Positions 11,295 through 21,849 of a stretch of DNA of 64,000 nucleotides are shown one piece after another. Numbering within the stretch: position 1 is the stretch's first letter; every line of letters starts with the position of its first letter. Position numbers and translations under genes: made by a program. The notes under the pieces are model-generated. The model made no database searches, was not told where the DNA came from, and saw only the letters and a list, made by a program, of their open reading frames with translations. This DNA comes from Dillenia suffruticosa (Eukaryota > Streptophyta > Magnoliopsida > Dilleniales > Dilleniaceae). The stretch spans positions 13,623,001 through 13,687,000 of the forward strand of contig JAVTVX010000024.1 in assembly GCA_033439265.1 (NCBI GenBank). The letters are read 5' to 3'.

Positions 11295-13522
11295 TTTCCC
11301 TCGGTCTCACACTCTCTCTCTACCTCTCGCTACTCTCTCTCTATCCCTCCGTCGCTCTCTCCTCCTCCCGCGAGCGCACACCACCGCGCTCGGCAGCGGC
11401 TCCCCTCTCCCCTTCGCGCGCGACTACAGCTTGCGTTTCCCCGCGCGAGCGTGAGCACGCGATCGCTCGAGCACATGACTGCATGCCTGCGCATGAGTTG
11501 CGCGATCCCTGCACCAGCTCCAGTACTGCCTCCTCGAGCGCCAGCGCGCGATCTCCAGCGAGCCCTGCGCGCTACCCAGCGCGAGCCAGCACTAGCACGA
11601 GCACGAGCACGAGCGTGCGATCTGGCTCGTGAGCGCGAGCCTTAGCCCGCGAGGCCCACAGACCCAACAGCTCGCAGGCTCACCAGGCCGCAGACCAGCA
11701 GCCCGCAGGCCCAGCAGCCCGCAAGCCTAGGCCCACAAGCCCACAAGCCCATTGAGGCCCGCGGCCCGCTGAAGCCCACTGCGGCCCGCAGCTCACAGCC
11801 TGAGACGGCCTGTGACAGTCCGCGAGTCCCTGCGAAGGTTTTAGACCCTACCGACGGGTGAACGAAAGCTAAATCTGAGATCCGAGGAACCTTAGGTGAA
11901 AGAAATGCACCCACTTCAAAGTTTGAATAAATTTTGTTGATAAAATCCCTTATTAGGGTTTTATTTGATATAAAATTTGATGATTTGATTAGGTTTGTCT
12001 TTTGGAGAGACGTTGAAAAATAGGGAGTGACCACCCTCTCTAGATATGTGAGTGAGACTCTAATCTCTTGCATAAAATAGTAAAATGTGTTTTCTGCCGT
12101 GTTTTTGATAAAACATGTTTTGATATGCATTCGTTTGACATATGATGTTAAATTTAAAATCTGTTTTGTGATTATTGGAGTGTCTTGAATTATATTTACA
12201 ATGACTATGCATCCATGGTTTGAAATGAAACAATAATTGTGCCATTACTTGAAAATGTATAAATTTTATTTTATACCGTTGCATTGATATGCTGTTTTGA
12301 AATGAATTGATGAGACGTATTGGCACGCAAATTTAATATGTTTTTGATGAACTAAGTGGGTTGGATGCCCACTAGTTATGCGATGATGTGATGATACTTG
12401 TGGGACATTGTGTCCTGGGACGTTGTGCCCTTTGTGATACTATGATGATTCCGTAGCTACGAATGGCGTTTGAAGAGGCACGGGTTGCCGGGATACGCTT
12501 CTGCAGGAGGTATCCGCAAACGTAATTTATTCTAAAGGCTATAGGCACGGTCGGTTGAACCCACGTAGGGGGAGTACATGTGTGACGCCACCGTCTAGCA
12601 CCGGGCAGGGTCCTATACACGTTGATGAGTTGGCCCCAGCGAACCCATGGCCAACGTCGGGGTAGAGAGTGTTTTAAAGTCTATGCATAATAAAACCCCC
12701 GATGCGCCTGTCCTTGGTCTCGGTTGACCTTTGCCAGGATCATTTTTGGCTCACTCTGATGTTACTTGATTTTAAATGGATGCATACATGCTTGTTATCG
12801 TGTGATTGATTTAAATGATTTTAAATTGCTAAACATATTATGTTTTGATGCGAAATGTAAATCCTTATTTCGAATGTTGTTATTTGACACTCCAATGGTT
12901 CACCCACACTATTTATGCTTGATATTACCCCCTCACTCACTGAGTATCTTCCCATGATACTCACCCCTCTCTTTTCCCTCCTCAGACAGGTTTATTGTGA
13001 TAGAGCGACATTACAAGCTCTAGAGCGGATTTGGTGTTCCCGACGGTGAGATTTATTTCTAATTTAGTTTCGACCCTGCGAGATCTTGATATTGAGGTCT
13101 GTAGTTGGTCGTGTACTTATTTTGGGATGACTGTATAATTTAACTCTCATATTTTATTTGCATTAAGGCGATTGTACATATCTAAATGTTGCTTGGGAAA
13201 ATTATTGTATATAAGATAAAAGTTAGATCCGCTCGGTGTAGCGGCTGCTTATGCTTTGTTGGGCATAACAGTAGAGGTCTGTGGCTAGGACTGCTAGAAA
13301 CTTGTAGCCTTGCGTTGTTTTGGATGTTGGCGGTGGTGTTTGTTGATTTTGGAGAGGTCGGGATGGCCATTTATTTAAATTACAGGTTGATTTTGATTAT
13401 ACGGTTTAATTGTATATGGGAAACCTCCGATTTATGGGGATTTCTGCTCGATTTTCTATAAAAATATAGTCGGCATCCAAGGGCAACGGGCGGCTTTCAC
13501 GATCCCGGTTTGGGGCGTGACA
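11147..13522 (+). repeat. Tekay-type 3' LTR
   Basis: The LTR starts TGTAACACCATAAAAAGC and ends GGGGCGTGACA. Its length is 2376 bases, about 170 more than the 5' LTR. The difference is mostly one GC-rich stretch near 11415-11585 made of GCGAGC and GAGCACG words, which the 5' LTR lacks. Otherwise the two are closely similar. Confidence 0.92.
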
Positions 13523-13527
13523 GAGAC
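13523..13527 (+). repeat. Target-site duplication GAGAC (right)
   Basis: It matches 3607-3611 exactly and so fixes both ends of the Tekay-type insertion. Confidence 0.9.
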
Positions 13528-13564
13528 TGTGATGAACAGTAATATCGTGATTTCAAGTCACGAC

Positions 13565-13652
13565 ATTTGTGTATTAGTTTTGGAAATATTTTTTGAAGAG
13601 TGTTGTTTTAAATTTTTTTTTTTATTTTTGAGATTAATTTGGAACAAAACTC
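13565..13652 (-). repeat. Right arm of the imperfect inverted repeat
   Basis: GGAAATATTTTTTGAAG, TTTATTTTTGAGATTAATTT and GAACAAAACTC are the reverse complements of motifs at 3509-3606. A direct repeat AGTCACGACAT also occurs on both sides of the retrotransposon (3596-3606 and 13556-13566), close to the centre of the old hairpin. Confidence 0.75.
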
Positions 13653-14030
13653 CCATCTGCTATGCTCGCCTCCTCTCTTCCTCTCGGCCACTCTCTCCTT
13701 CTCCCTCTCTTCTTTTTCCCCCAACTTGATTAATTATTCTCAAATACACAGATCTAAACCTCAAACCCTTCAATAAACCCCCTAGAAGATTGAATTTAGG
13801 GGAAGATTCAAGTTGTTCTAGATAGAGAAAAATCTAGGGTTTGGAGTGGCACAACAAAGGATGAAATCGGTGGTCCCTATGGAGGTAAATTTTCTCTCTT
13901 AACTTATATTTGTGTTGTTCTTGCACAAAATTACAATTTTTGTTGAAAATTTGAGATCTTATAGAGAGAGGAATTTAGGGCTTTTGTGTAACTCAACTTG
14001 AGGACAAAAGTGGTGACTCCATTTGAGGTA
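13653..14030 (+). other. CT-rich, leader-like remnant; no gene
   Basis: A CT-rich tract (13653-13730) is followed by CTAGGGTTTGG and AGGTAAAT words. The pattern resembles the leader part of plant Gypsy LTRs, so this may be an LTR remnant, but I cannot find a partner copy. No coding sequence is recognised. Confidence 0.35.
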
Positions 14031-14035
14031 ATCAA

Positions 14036-14140
14036 CTTCCATACAAATGCTTAGGTATATCATTGCCTTCCAAACTTTAAGTTTGTAGTATAGGTTTTGA
14101 GTGTGTAGTAATTGATAAATATACACTATATCTCCAAAGT
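14036..14140 (-). repeat. Duplicated segment shared with 31948-32050
   Basis: About 100 bases containing GCTTAGGTATATCATTGCC and TTTTGAGTGTGTAGTAATTG recur at 31948-32050 with scattered differences. On the minus strand the right-hand copy has an open coding-like frame containing AMIYLSTCMEV. The two copies are probably remnants of one transposon-borne coding segment. The family is not recognised. Confidence 0.6.
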
Positions 14141-14277
14141 TGAAATCCAATCCTCATCTATAACCCTATAAACATTTTTTTTTTTATCTATGAAGTGAAA
14201 TTCTTGCTTTAGACACAGAACATTCGTTATTCTGCTATCCACACCTTTTTTGGAATTTCTTGTTCATCTTTTGTAGT

Positions 14278-14467
14278 TCACCTCTTCGAGGTAGTATTTC
14301 CTTTGGAGTCATTCATTTTGCTTTGAGAGGCTATGGCACCATCTGCCGTCTTACATGTCTCTTTCTGCATGTTGTGGGTATTGAAAAAAGGATCCATGTC
14401 TGAGGCCAAATGTAGCCTTTCCAAGCGGACTTCAGTTGTTGCAATATTATCCTTCAGCCCCTCATCA
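14278..14467 (-). pseudogene. Terminal-exon-like fragment, unknown protein
   Basis: On the minus strand a strong splice-acceptor context (a T-rich run ending CCACCAG) precedes an open stretch of about 62 codons ending in TGA at 14278-14280. The peptide reads DEGLKDNIATTEVRLERLHL and continues to TTSKR at its end. It is hydrophilic and looks helical. I do not recognise the protein. The clean acceptor and intact frame suggest a genuine last exon, either of a CACTA gene or of a captured host gene. No upstream exon could be joined with confidence. Confidence 0.4.
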
Positions 14468-14482
14468 CTGGTGGAAAAGAAG

Positions 14483-16329
14483 AACAAACAACTTAAATCT
14501 GCATGCAACACTTTACGCATTCATAGAACCAAATATTTCAACTAAACTAAGCAGACTATAACAGGGTATAGTTCAAAACAAAGTCCCCCCACTCCCCCCC
14601 CAAAAAAAGAGATATTACAATTCTAAAGATCATCACCTAGTCCAATATAGAATGAGGTGATCAATCAATGATTTTTTAATATCTTCCTAGTCCCACTATG
14701 AATCCTCAATTTTCATATAAGAACTAGTAAATTTCGTTTTAATAGAACTATGAGATACATTTTGCATAACCATTTTAATTGGTGTGAGCATGCATCAAAA
14801 TGGGGGTAGGACAAGTAGCCATCAAAATTGCATACCAAATATTTTAACTTGAGCAAGTTTTGAAAATGGATTTATGGTACAAAGGGAGGCCAAAATGGGT
14901 ACAAAAAAAAAAGTAATAAAAAGAAAAGAATATGGAACAGAGGAAGGTAAGTGGTGCAAAAAAAGCCAAGATGTTTATAAAAGGTCAAGGTTTTTTTCTA
15001 CCTGCAACATGAATTCTCTCTTTCTAAGATTTGTGCTGCAGCGTTTTCTCCGAAGCCACCAGATTTTGACAGTTCTACATGAAACTCTTTTATTTTCTTG
15101 CTAATTTATATAATATTTCATCAATTTCTTTCTTTTTGATTGTTTAGAATTATTAGAGTATAAATATTTCTTATTTGGATTTTGTAAGTTATTTTTTGAC
15201 ATATTATTATTCAAATCACCTTATTTCTTTGTCTTTGAGGTAGATTCATTTTTGTAGCTTTTGGGCTTGTGTTGAACAAATTCAACTACATTTTCATTTT
15301 GCATCGATCAGTATCAAAACAAATTCGATATAATGAGAGAATCACGGGATGTCAATTGGAATGAAGCGAGGAATCTCGTGATGGCAATCCGAGGTTGTAG
15401 GCTATTTGGGATTTATGAGTATTTCCTATGATAGTTACAATAATTTAAAGGGAAGATGTGAGATCAACACTTCTAAGGTTTCTGGCAAAAATAGATTTGG
15501 GAAAGAGTGAGAAACATACAATGGATGGTGTCCATGGTCAATCTACACCGGAACCTATGCATAAAAATGATAGGAATAGTACTATAATTCCTTAGTTTTA
15601 AGGTGATTTGGGAAGAGATGAATTTTTATATTAGTTGGATATTTGCAATAGGTTTTACAATTGTACTAAAATTTCTAACCCTAAGATAATTAAAACTATG
15701 TCTTAAACTTAAACAAGAGGCAGAAATATGGTGGAGAAAATTGTTAGAAAGTAAAGAAATGAACGGTGAAGGGTCAGTGAAATCATGGGCCAATTGTTGA
15801 AGAATGGACTTTTACTTCCAAAATATGAGCAAAACTTCCCATAAATTTTAGAAAAATATATTGGGGTTTGGAGTTGAAGTAGTAGTGGTGGAGGAAAGTG
15901 AAACTAATCACGCAGAGGTGTATTGTAGTGCTGAGAGTGAAGATAAATATGAAAGTGATCTTATTCGGTTGTGTATTATAAGTTCAATGTTAAATTGGAA
16001 ACTGAGAAATTGTCTAGTTTTGTTTTCATCAAGGAGAATATGAGGACGAAGAAGAAACAAAGTGGATGAAGATAGAGAAGATCGATGATTTCCTCTCTTG
16101 GTTCTTTATTTTATTATTATTATTTTGTTTTGGAAAATTTTATTAATAGGATAGAACCGGCTGTGTGCTTCGTAATCTCACCTTCTTTCTCAGTATCTCG
16201 ATTTTGCTTTGCCGTATTTGACTTTTGCTGCTACTTTAGTGTGGTCCAATGTTTATCAATCAGTTCATCCCATACAACCAATGTCAAGAAGATAGGTGGA
16301 TGACCTTTCGTTTCGCTATATTTGTTATG
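14483..16329. other. No recognisable gene
   Basis: The stretch is A/T-rich with small open frames on both strands (for example near 14874-15104 and 15861-16043) that lack recognisable protein character. There is a C-run at 14584-14601. I see nothing that supports a gene. Confidence 0.5.
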
Positions 16330-16737
16330 TCAACAGCCTGCATTGCTTGCTTCCTCGTTGCACAAAGCATATCCGAATATCTCCATCTGCACGAAGCTTT
16401 CCACACATGATAGATTGAAGGTGATTGTTTGGCTAGCCATACGAATTTTTGCTATGCTTGAAATAGAGAACTCATAAATATGGTCAGTCCTGAATCCGAA
16501 AAACATCTTAGCATATGAAGGGAAACATGAATGCGTGACTGTAAGCTGAAGATTTTGAATATAGAGAAAAAAATGTAGATTTAACTTTGAACCAAATATA
16601 TCAGACCTCTCCCAATTTTTTAATCTTGTAGCATGGAATTCCAACATTGATCGGCTCAAATCTGTGATCACAACTCCATCATATCTGCCTACATTAATTA
16701 AATGACCAACCACTTTGTAATGAACATGATATCGCAA
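16330..16737 (-). pseudogene. Unrecognised minus-strand reading frame, 135 codons
   Basis: An open frame starts MRYHVHYKVVGHLINVGRYD. This beginning faintly resembles the PB1-like N-terminus of plant Mutator-type transposases (a basic strand, then a G-rich turn and acidic stretch), but the match is weak. The later part (MFFGFRTDHIYEFSIS) is not familiar. It lies inside the CACTA remains on the same strand as the Tnp1-like piece, so it may be a further exon of that element. I assign no function. Confidence 0.3.
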
Positions 16738-17691
16738 TCTACAAATTTTCAGAGTTTTTGTCGCAAAAGGTCACGCCACTTGTTTTGTTTTGCCAAAATT
16801 TCCATTTCTCCCAACATGTATAATAGTCTATCTATGCATCTACTCTGAATATAATTAGGGCAATGAAATGTTTGGTTTGATGGGTTTACAAGATAAGAAT
16901 ACCATTACAACTCAAATGAAGGCTTAATAATATTCCAACACCCCTCCACTAATCAATTCCAGCTCGTGAAGTTGTGAATTTACAAACATTAAGGAGGATT
17001 TAACACTATTACCGCTGATGTTCCAGTTTGGTGCTAAAATTTTTCACTCTCTGAGTTAATAACCAAAAATCAAAACAAAATCTAAGGGCTATGTTCTTTA
17101 TTTGAGACTTAGAATTTAATTTGGGAAAGAAGACAAAGGACAAAGTTATCTGCTTTTTGGAAAAGGCAAGGTTAATTAACAAACAAGACAAATAGAAAGG
17201 GCAACATTTCTGAATGCAGTAGAGCACAGACCAAACCCTAGGCTCTCTTTTTATGTTAACCCCCCATTGAATTTAGGAAAAATTTTGGTGCATATGATCC
17301 TTTAAGTGTTTGTTGGAGAAATAGTGTGAAGAAAAGATAACTAGGCAAACAAAGAGAGAATAAAAATAGATAAAGAGTGTACATCGGTCAGCTTTAGAGC
17401 CTATGTCCATAGGTAGAGGAGTAAACAAAGTTCCCCAGCTTTAGTGTCTAACTGCTCAGCGTTGACATTGTTTTGGCTGCATAAATGCCTATAAATTGAC
17501 ATTCCCATCGTGACAGTGCATATATAATTTGCCATGTGAAAATGTATTATTCACTTGTATGATCACTTGTAATGATATTGCATGATCACTTCTAATCAAT
17601 CTGTCTAATGATCTGGTGAATACACATGATATTGTGTTAATGATGTAGTTGAGTTTACTTGAGTCAATAAGGGGAATGATATAAATTAAAA

Positions 17692-18152
17692 CTTGAAATT
17701 TCTCCCAAAGCCCTTCTTTGATATCCTTTGGCACCATGCGCCAAGCAAGCCATGCACCAGCAATACGTCCCTTCATATCCTCAGTAATTGAATGAACGAT
17801 TTTAGGATTCAGAAAGCTATTGACAAACTAATTATTGCATTAGTATTCCTTACACACATAAAATGTAGATTAAGAAGAGAAAAATATACAATTAGAAGAA
17901 ATAATTATCTTACGTATGATTGGCCGCTTTAATGAAGGTTTTACCTTCCGGATTGAGTGGGACCTCAGTCCCACGGTTTGGCCCTCTAACTTGAGGAGAA
18001 GAGGAACTGACATTTTCTTCAAGCAAATCAGCTATTGACTCTTCACGCTGCACAATGGTGACTGGGATATTACATACAGGTAATGACCCTCGACTATTCT
18101 CACCGCCTCTCCTACTGCTTCCCCTAGTGGTTGATCCTCTGCCTCGTACCAT
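17692..18152 (-). pseudogene. En/Spm Tnp1-like (Transposase_24-type) gene piece, two exons
   Basis: Exon 1 (17914-18152) starts MVRGRGSTTRGSSRRGG and holds RGPNRGTEVPLNPEGK. A GTAAGA donor follows at 17913 and a CAATAG acceptor ends at 17817, giving a 97-base intron. The frame then continues in exon 2 (17692-17816) as FLNPKIVHSITEDMKGR and WRMVPKDIKEGLWEKFQ. The last motif (W, VP, IKE, W) is characteristic of the plant Ptta/En/Spm family (PF03004), whose members bind the subterminal repeats of CACTA elements. The piece is much shorter than full family members, and I see no continuation after exon 2, so it is partial. Confidence 0.65.
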
Positions 18153-20279
18153 ATTTCAACTATGTCAAATGTTGAAGATGTTTATTCGTAAAGCACATTA
18201 CTATTACTTGAACACCATATCAGAAGGGAATTGTTTTCTTAAAAGGTTAAACCAAATATTTTCTCATTGTGATATCATAACCACAATCAGAGATAGAGAT
18301 CAATACCATGCAAAATCTAAACACTCTACCAAGCAAAATTGCAGAGGCTGAGACAATTTTGACCAGAGATGTACCTTCTCAAAATGGCATTCGACTCTTT
18401 GATTTCTTCTACAATCAGCAACTTTCTCATATAGTTAATAGGGTTTAGAAAACCAGTAAGCAATTAGAATAACAGTTGCAGAAAAGCACATAGCATCGTG
18501 TTCACTCCAAATACTTCAATATACATAATAGTTGGAGAGTATTGTCCCAAAGGAGAGGGGGACCAAGACTTAAACTTCTTGCATCAAGATTCAAGCATCG
18601 TGTTCAAGCATGATGAGGTAATTAAAAAAAAAGGGGCTTCAAAGTACCAACATTGTAACGGTCTGTTTTTGAAACAACCAAGGAAGTACAGTTTCAATTT
18701 TGATGTAATCATGCAAGGTATCAATAGCTACATATTTTTTGCATAATCGCACGGAACAAATACTGGTTGACACAACAATACATGTAGATTCGTGACAAGC
18801 ATTTGTGTGTAATTGAGCTGCCAAAGTAAGGAAAGGCTTCTTTGCTTTAAGGATGACACCATTAGTATTACTTGAACAACATTACTTATACTGAAAGATA
18901 AATTACCTGATAAACGTGGAATGTATTTCAATTGTGATAGCCTTGGCTCAGTATTACTTTCCTGTTGCAGGTGGTCCAAACAAGAGAAAAGCTTTTCAAG
19001 GCCGCTTGTTGCCTAAAATGGAAGCAACAAACGTGGTCAACAACTACATTCAAACAATCCTGAATGAAGAAACACAACATATATCATAACAAAATGATTG
19101 GATTGTACAAGGTTTTAAGACTTAGTTTAATATGTAACAAGTACACAGAGAAAATGATAGGACTACTCATTGTTTTTAATAAAACTACCAACTAATGCTG
19201 GGAGCAGCCAAATCCTCTCGTCCGGCTAAATAGAATACCCAAAGTCCCTCTACCACAACAACAATGTATGTAAAGCAAATCGGTTTTGTCACAAGCCTTG
19301 AGAGACGAAAGCAAACAGGCATGAAAGCTAAGGCATTGATATTACAAACACATCAAAGACATGAACGCTAGGCATTACGTAATGTTTCTCAAAATTATAT
19401 AAATTGGAAAAGTAGCTTCATTTTACAAGTGTAATCATTTCATGTCATCGTCACCAACATCGCAATCAATTTTCTCATTGTGCTCCATTTCAGAACAACA
19501 CAACTATTCCTCTTCATCATCTTCTTCTTCTTCTTCATCTTCTTGTTCTTGTTCTTCTTCATCTTCTTCTTCTTCTTCATCTTCTTCTTCTTAAAAACTT
19601 AAATTTATAAGTGAATGTTGAGGAGATGAGTATGAGAGATGCTTTTCATGGTGAAGGGAATTAGAACTTGGTACAAAAATGGTCTGGTATGGCACAAACA
19701 ACAACCTAAGATTGATTTAATCTTTTAACAGATTTCAAACAATAGTTATCATCTTTTATGTTAATTGGTATAGGATTGAAGAGGATCGAAAAGTGTTGCA
19801 GATTGAGAAGGTGAAATTTACTACAACCAGTTGTCAAGTACAGTAATCTCACTCCTCAAAAACAAATCTTGATTCATGAACTCCATTCCAAGTGGGGAAA
19901 TAGGTGAGATTTTCTAATTATTATTTATTATTTCTCTATATAGAAACAAAAGCTTATTGACCCAGTCATAGTCCAGGGAAGCCAACACCATTTAGTTATC
20001 GATAATCTAATATGCAATGCCAAGTGCTCCATGGTTAACAAATCTCTGCACTTATAATTTATGGTATCTGCAGACCTAAGCGAAGCTTGAAACTTCTATA
20101 TCTACATTATAGATTTGGAGCTACCAAATTTCTTAAATCATTTGGACATAACACAAGTATTACAACTATTTAAGTTTTCTCATACCAAATTTCGACTTTC
20201 ATTTCGACTTAACAAGATTGTATCCCCTATTTTAGATTCCTCCCACAAAATTTGAACATTGGTTTATACCTGAAAAATA
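18153..20279. other. Interior of CACTA remains; scattered exon-like pieces
   Basis: Mostly A/T-rich. On the minus strand, 18908-19012 has an open stretch (GLEKLFSCLDHLQQESNTEP) that runs into a GTAATT donor-like site near 18908, so it may be an exon of unknown origin. A trinucleotide repeat lies at 19503-19593 and is followed on the minus strand by an acidic stretch. No complete gene can be supported. Confidence 0.4.
19503..19593 (-). repeat. TTC/GAA trinucleotide repeat, acidic if translated
   Basis: A run of CTTCTT, CATCTT and GTTCTT words. On the minus strand it would encode a Glu/Asp-rich tract like the acidic tails seen in some nuclear and CACTA proteins. No reading frame around it is convincing, so it is listed as a simple repeat. 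Confidence 0.7.
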
Positions 20280-20612
20280 TCAAAATGCAGATTGTTCTGA
20301 TGTATGCATAGCAAAGATTGCTATGTTTTGCGAACAAACCTTAAAATATGAAACAGAGGGAAACAGAGATGGAGATGAACGTCGAGGAACGAACGACCGC
20401 GATGGCGATGATGACTTCAAATGAACTTCGCCCGTTTCGTCGTTCACGACACGCAGGGACGAAGGTTTACCACCGTGAAAGGTAGAGTGATACCATGGAG
20501 ATAGAGACAAAGAGTGTACAAACAGACGCGAGCAAAGCAAAGCAACTGCTTTTTGATAAGTTAGGGTTTCTTTGGATTGATTCACTAATGGATTACCAAT
20601 GTGAATATTCAT
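20280..20612 (-). other. First-exon-like minus-strand frame, unknown
   Basis: An open frame of 110 codons starts MNIHIGNPLVNQSKETL. It is rich in Ser and Arg (SSSPSRSFVPRRSSPSLFPS) and sits about 300 bases inside the CACTA end, where a leader or first exon would be expected. Ser/Arg-rich composition of this kind is common in chance frames across plant leaders. I do not recognise a domain. Confidence 0.25.
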
Positions 20613-20659
20613 ATGGTAATTTCCATGTGAAATCCATCATTAAGTTAAAGTAAAAATTA

Positions 20660-20904
20660 CATTACCGACAGATTTCAGTCAGAAATAACTTTCGTGGAAT
20701 ATTAAAGCATCTCACCCCGGAATTACCATCAGAATAACCGACAGAAATTATCCGTATCGGAATTTTGTTTGTATTTCTGTTGCAGATCTAATGGAAGTTT
20801 TTTCACTTCGGTCGGACATTAATCACTCACAAAACCGTCGCAATTACCGACAGAAATTTTTTGTCGGTAATAATCCGTCGGTGATGATCCGTTTTCTAGT
20901 AGTG
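20660..20904 (-). repeat. CACTA terminal and subterminal repeats
   Basis: ACCGACAGA-type motifs occur near 20665, 20731 and 20847, and the inverse TGTCGGTAAT near 20862. The end reads CACTACTAGAAAACGGATC on the minus strand. Short repeats in both directions just inside a CACTA terminus are the binding sites used by this superfamily. The three bases after the end (TAG, 20905-20907) could be a target duplication, but the left partner was not found. Confidence 0.8.
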
Positions 20905-20918
20905 TAGAAAAGCAATGG

Positions 20919-21300
20919 ATGAAAAAGTTCTCTTTTGTGGAGTTCGAGAAGAAGGAACTAATGCTGATTTTGCCAAGAGTCAATAAGAAGCCCGCAATGG
21001 GCCTATGGGGAGCTTGCAATGGCATTAAAGGCTTCAGCCCATCCTATTTTGACTTCATCCATTGTGTAGGGGATTTCTGTTGGAAGATTGATAGGTCGAT
21101 TCAGGTGGAAACCCTTCTTGACGACCAAATGCTAAAGATGATTGGCTTGTTGCTTAATGAGAAGGTGAAGATTGAATGACCTCTCCTGGTGGAAAAGGCA
21201 GCAAGCAAGTTATTTAGAACTCTAGATATCATTAATAGAGGCGATCTCCAGGTTACTACTATCAACAAGGCTATACGGCCCTGAAGCAAAAAAAAAGTGT
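20919..21300 (+). pseudogene. Possible N-terminal part of Tat antisense frame
   Basis: A plus-strand stretch starting MKKFSFVEFEKKELM, with LWGACNGIKGF further on, has the W-K-x-F-F-V look of the plant 'putative gypsy-type transposon' protein (PF04195 type) that accompanies Tat elements. It has the right orientation relative to the gag on the other strand and lies on the same strand as the coiled-coil piece at 23900. The assignment is weak. Confidence 0.35.
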
Positions 21301-21849
21301 CGAGTACGGGAGAAGTACTTCAAGAGAGGGGCTAGTGACATATGCCCTATTGTGACTCTAGTTCTTAAGAAGAAGAAGAGGAGGTTGGTGATTTCTAATG
21401 CTATGGTGAGGAGTTAAAGACCACCGAGAGAGAGGAATCCCTAGCACCAAATTTGGCTATGACGGATGCCAAGTGATTGAATGTTGAGGTTGGAGGTGCC
21501 AACATTAATGGAAAGAGTTTTGGGTGTTAGAGAGGAAGAGACCAAACCAAGAGGTAAAACCAAATCATCCAGTGCCTTTCCAAAGCATGTATATTTCTGG
21601 AAGGGCAAAGGGGTCATGCCCAGTTAGATAGCTCCGCTTCCCCTGATTTTTGTAAGGTCTTTTGATCAAACTAAGGACCTGAAGGAGAGAGAGACTATGG
21701 TGATTAATTGCAATAGTAACTACTTTAGTTAAAATGATATTGTTGAGTCGAGGAGGTTTACCAATAGATTGGACTCCCACTGTGCTAAATCAGAGTTGAA
21801 CCATTTAATGGTGGAGCATAGCGATGAGGCCATGATCGCCCTGGGTCTC

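Larger units (their letters stand above)
3612..13522 (+). mobile_element. Ty3/Gypsy chromovirus, Tekay/Del-type, full span
   Basis: A complete-span LTR retrotransposon of 9911 bases with a perfect 5-bp target duplication. In order it has: 5' LTR (TGTAACACC...GTGTGACA), initiator-Met primer site, gag, aspartic protease, reverse transcriptase, RNase H, integrase, a chromodomain-like C-terminus, polypurine tract and 3' LTR. Long LTRs with these ends, the gag start with an RRGRRG motif, and the C-terminal KVLW...ETWEPEE motif fit the Tekay/Del group. The coding region is broken, about eight times by eye, so this is a fossil. The LTRs differ at 6 of 120 bases in the stretch I compared (5401-5520 against its partner), which suggests an old but not ancient insertion. 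Confidence 0.92.
14270..20904 (-). mobile_element. CACTA (En/Spm) element remains, minus orientation
   Basis: The right end is clear. It ends in TAGTG at 20900-20904 and reads CACTACTAGAAAACGG on the minus strand. Subterminal ACCGACAGAAATTT motifs lie inside it. A minus-strand Tnp1-like coding piece (17692-18152) supports the family. I could not find a matching CACTA start on the left, so the left border is a guess and the element may be truncated. Exon-like pieces at 14278-14467 and 20280-20612 may be its own exons or captured host sequence. No TNP2-type transposase is visible inside it. Confidence 0.6.
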
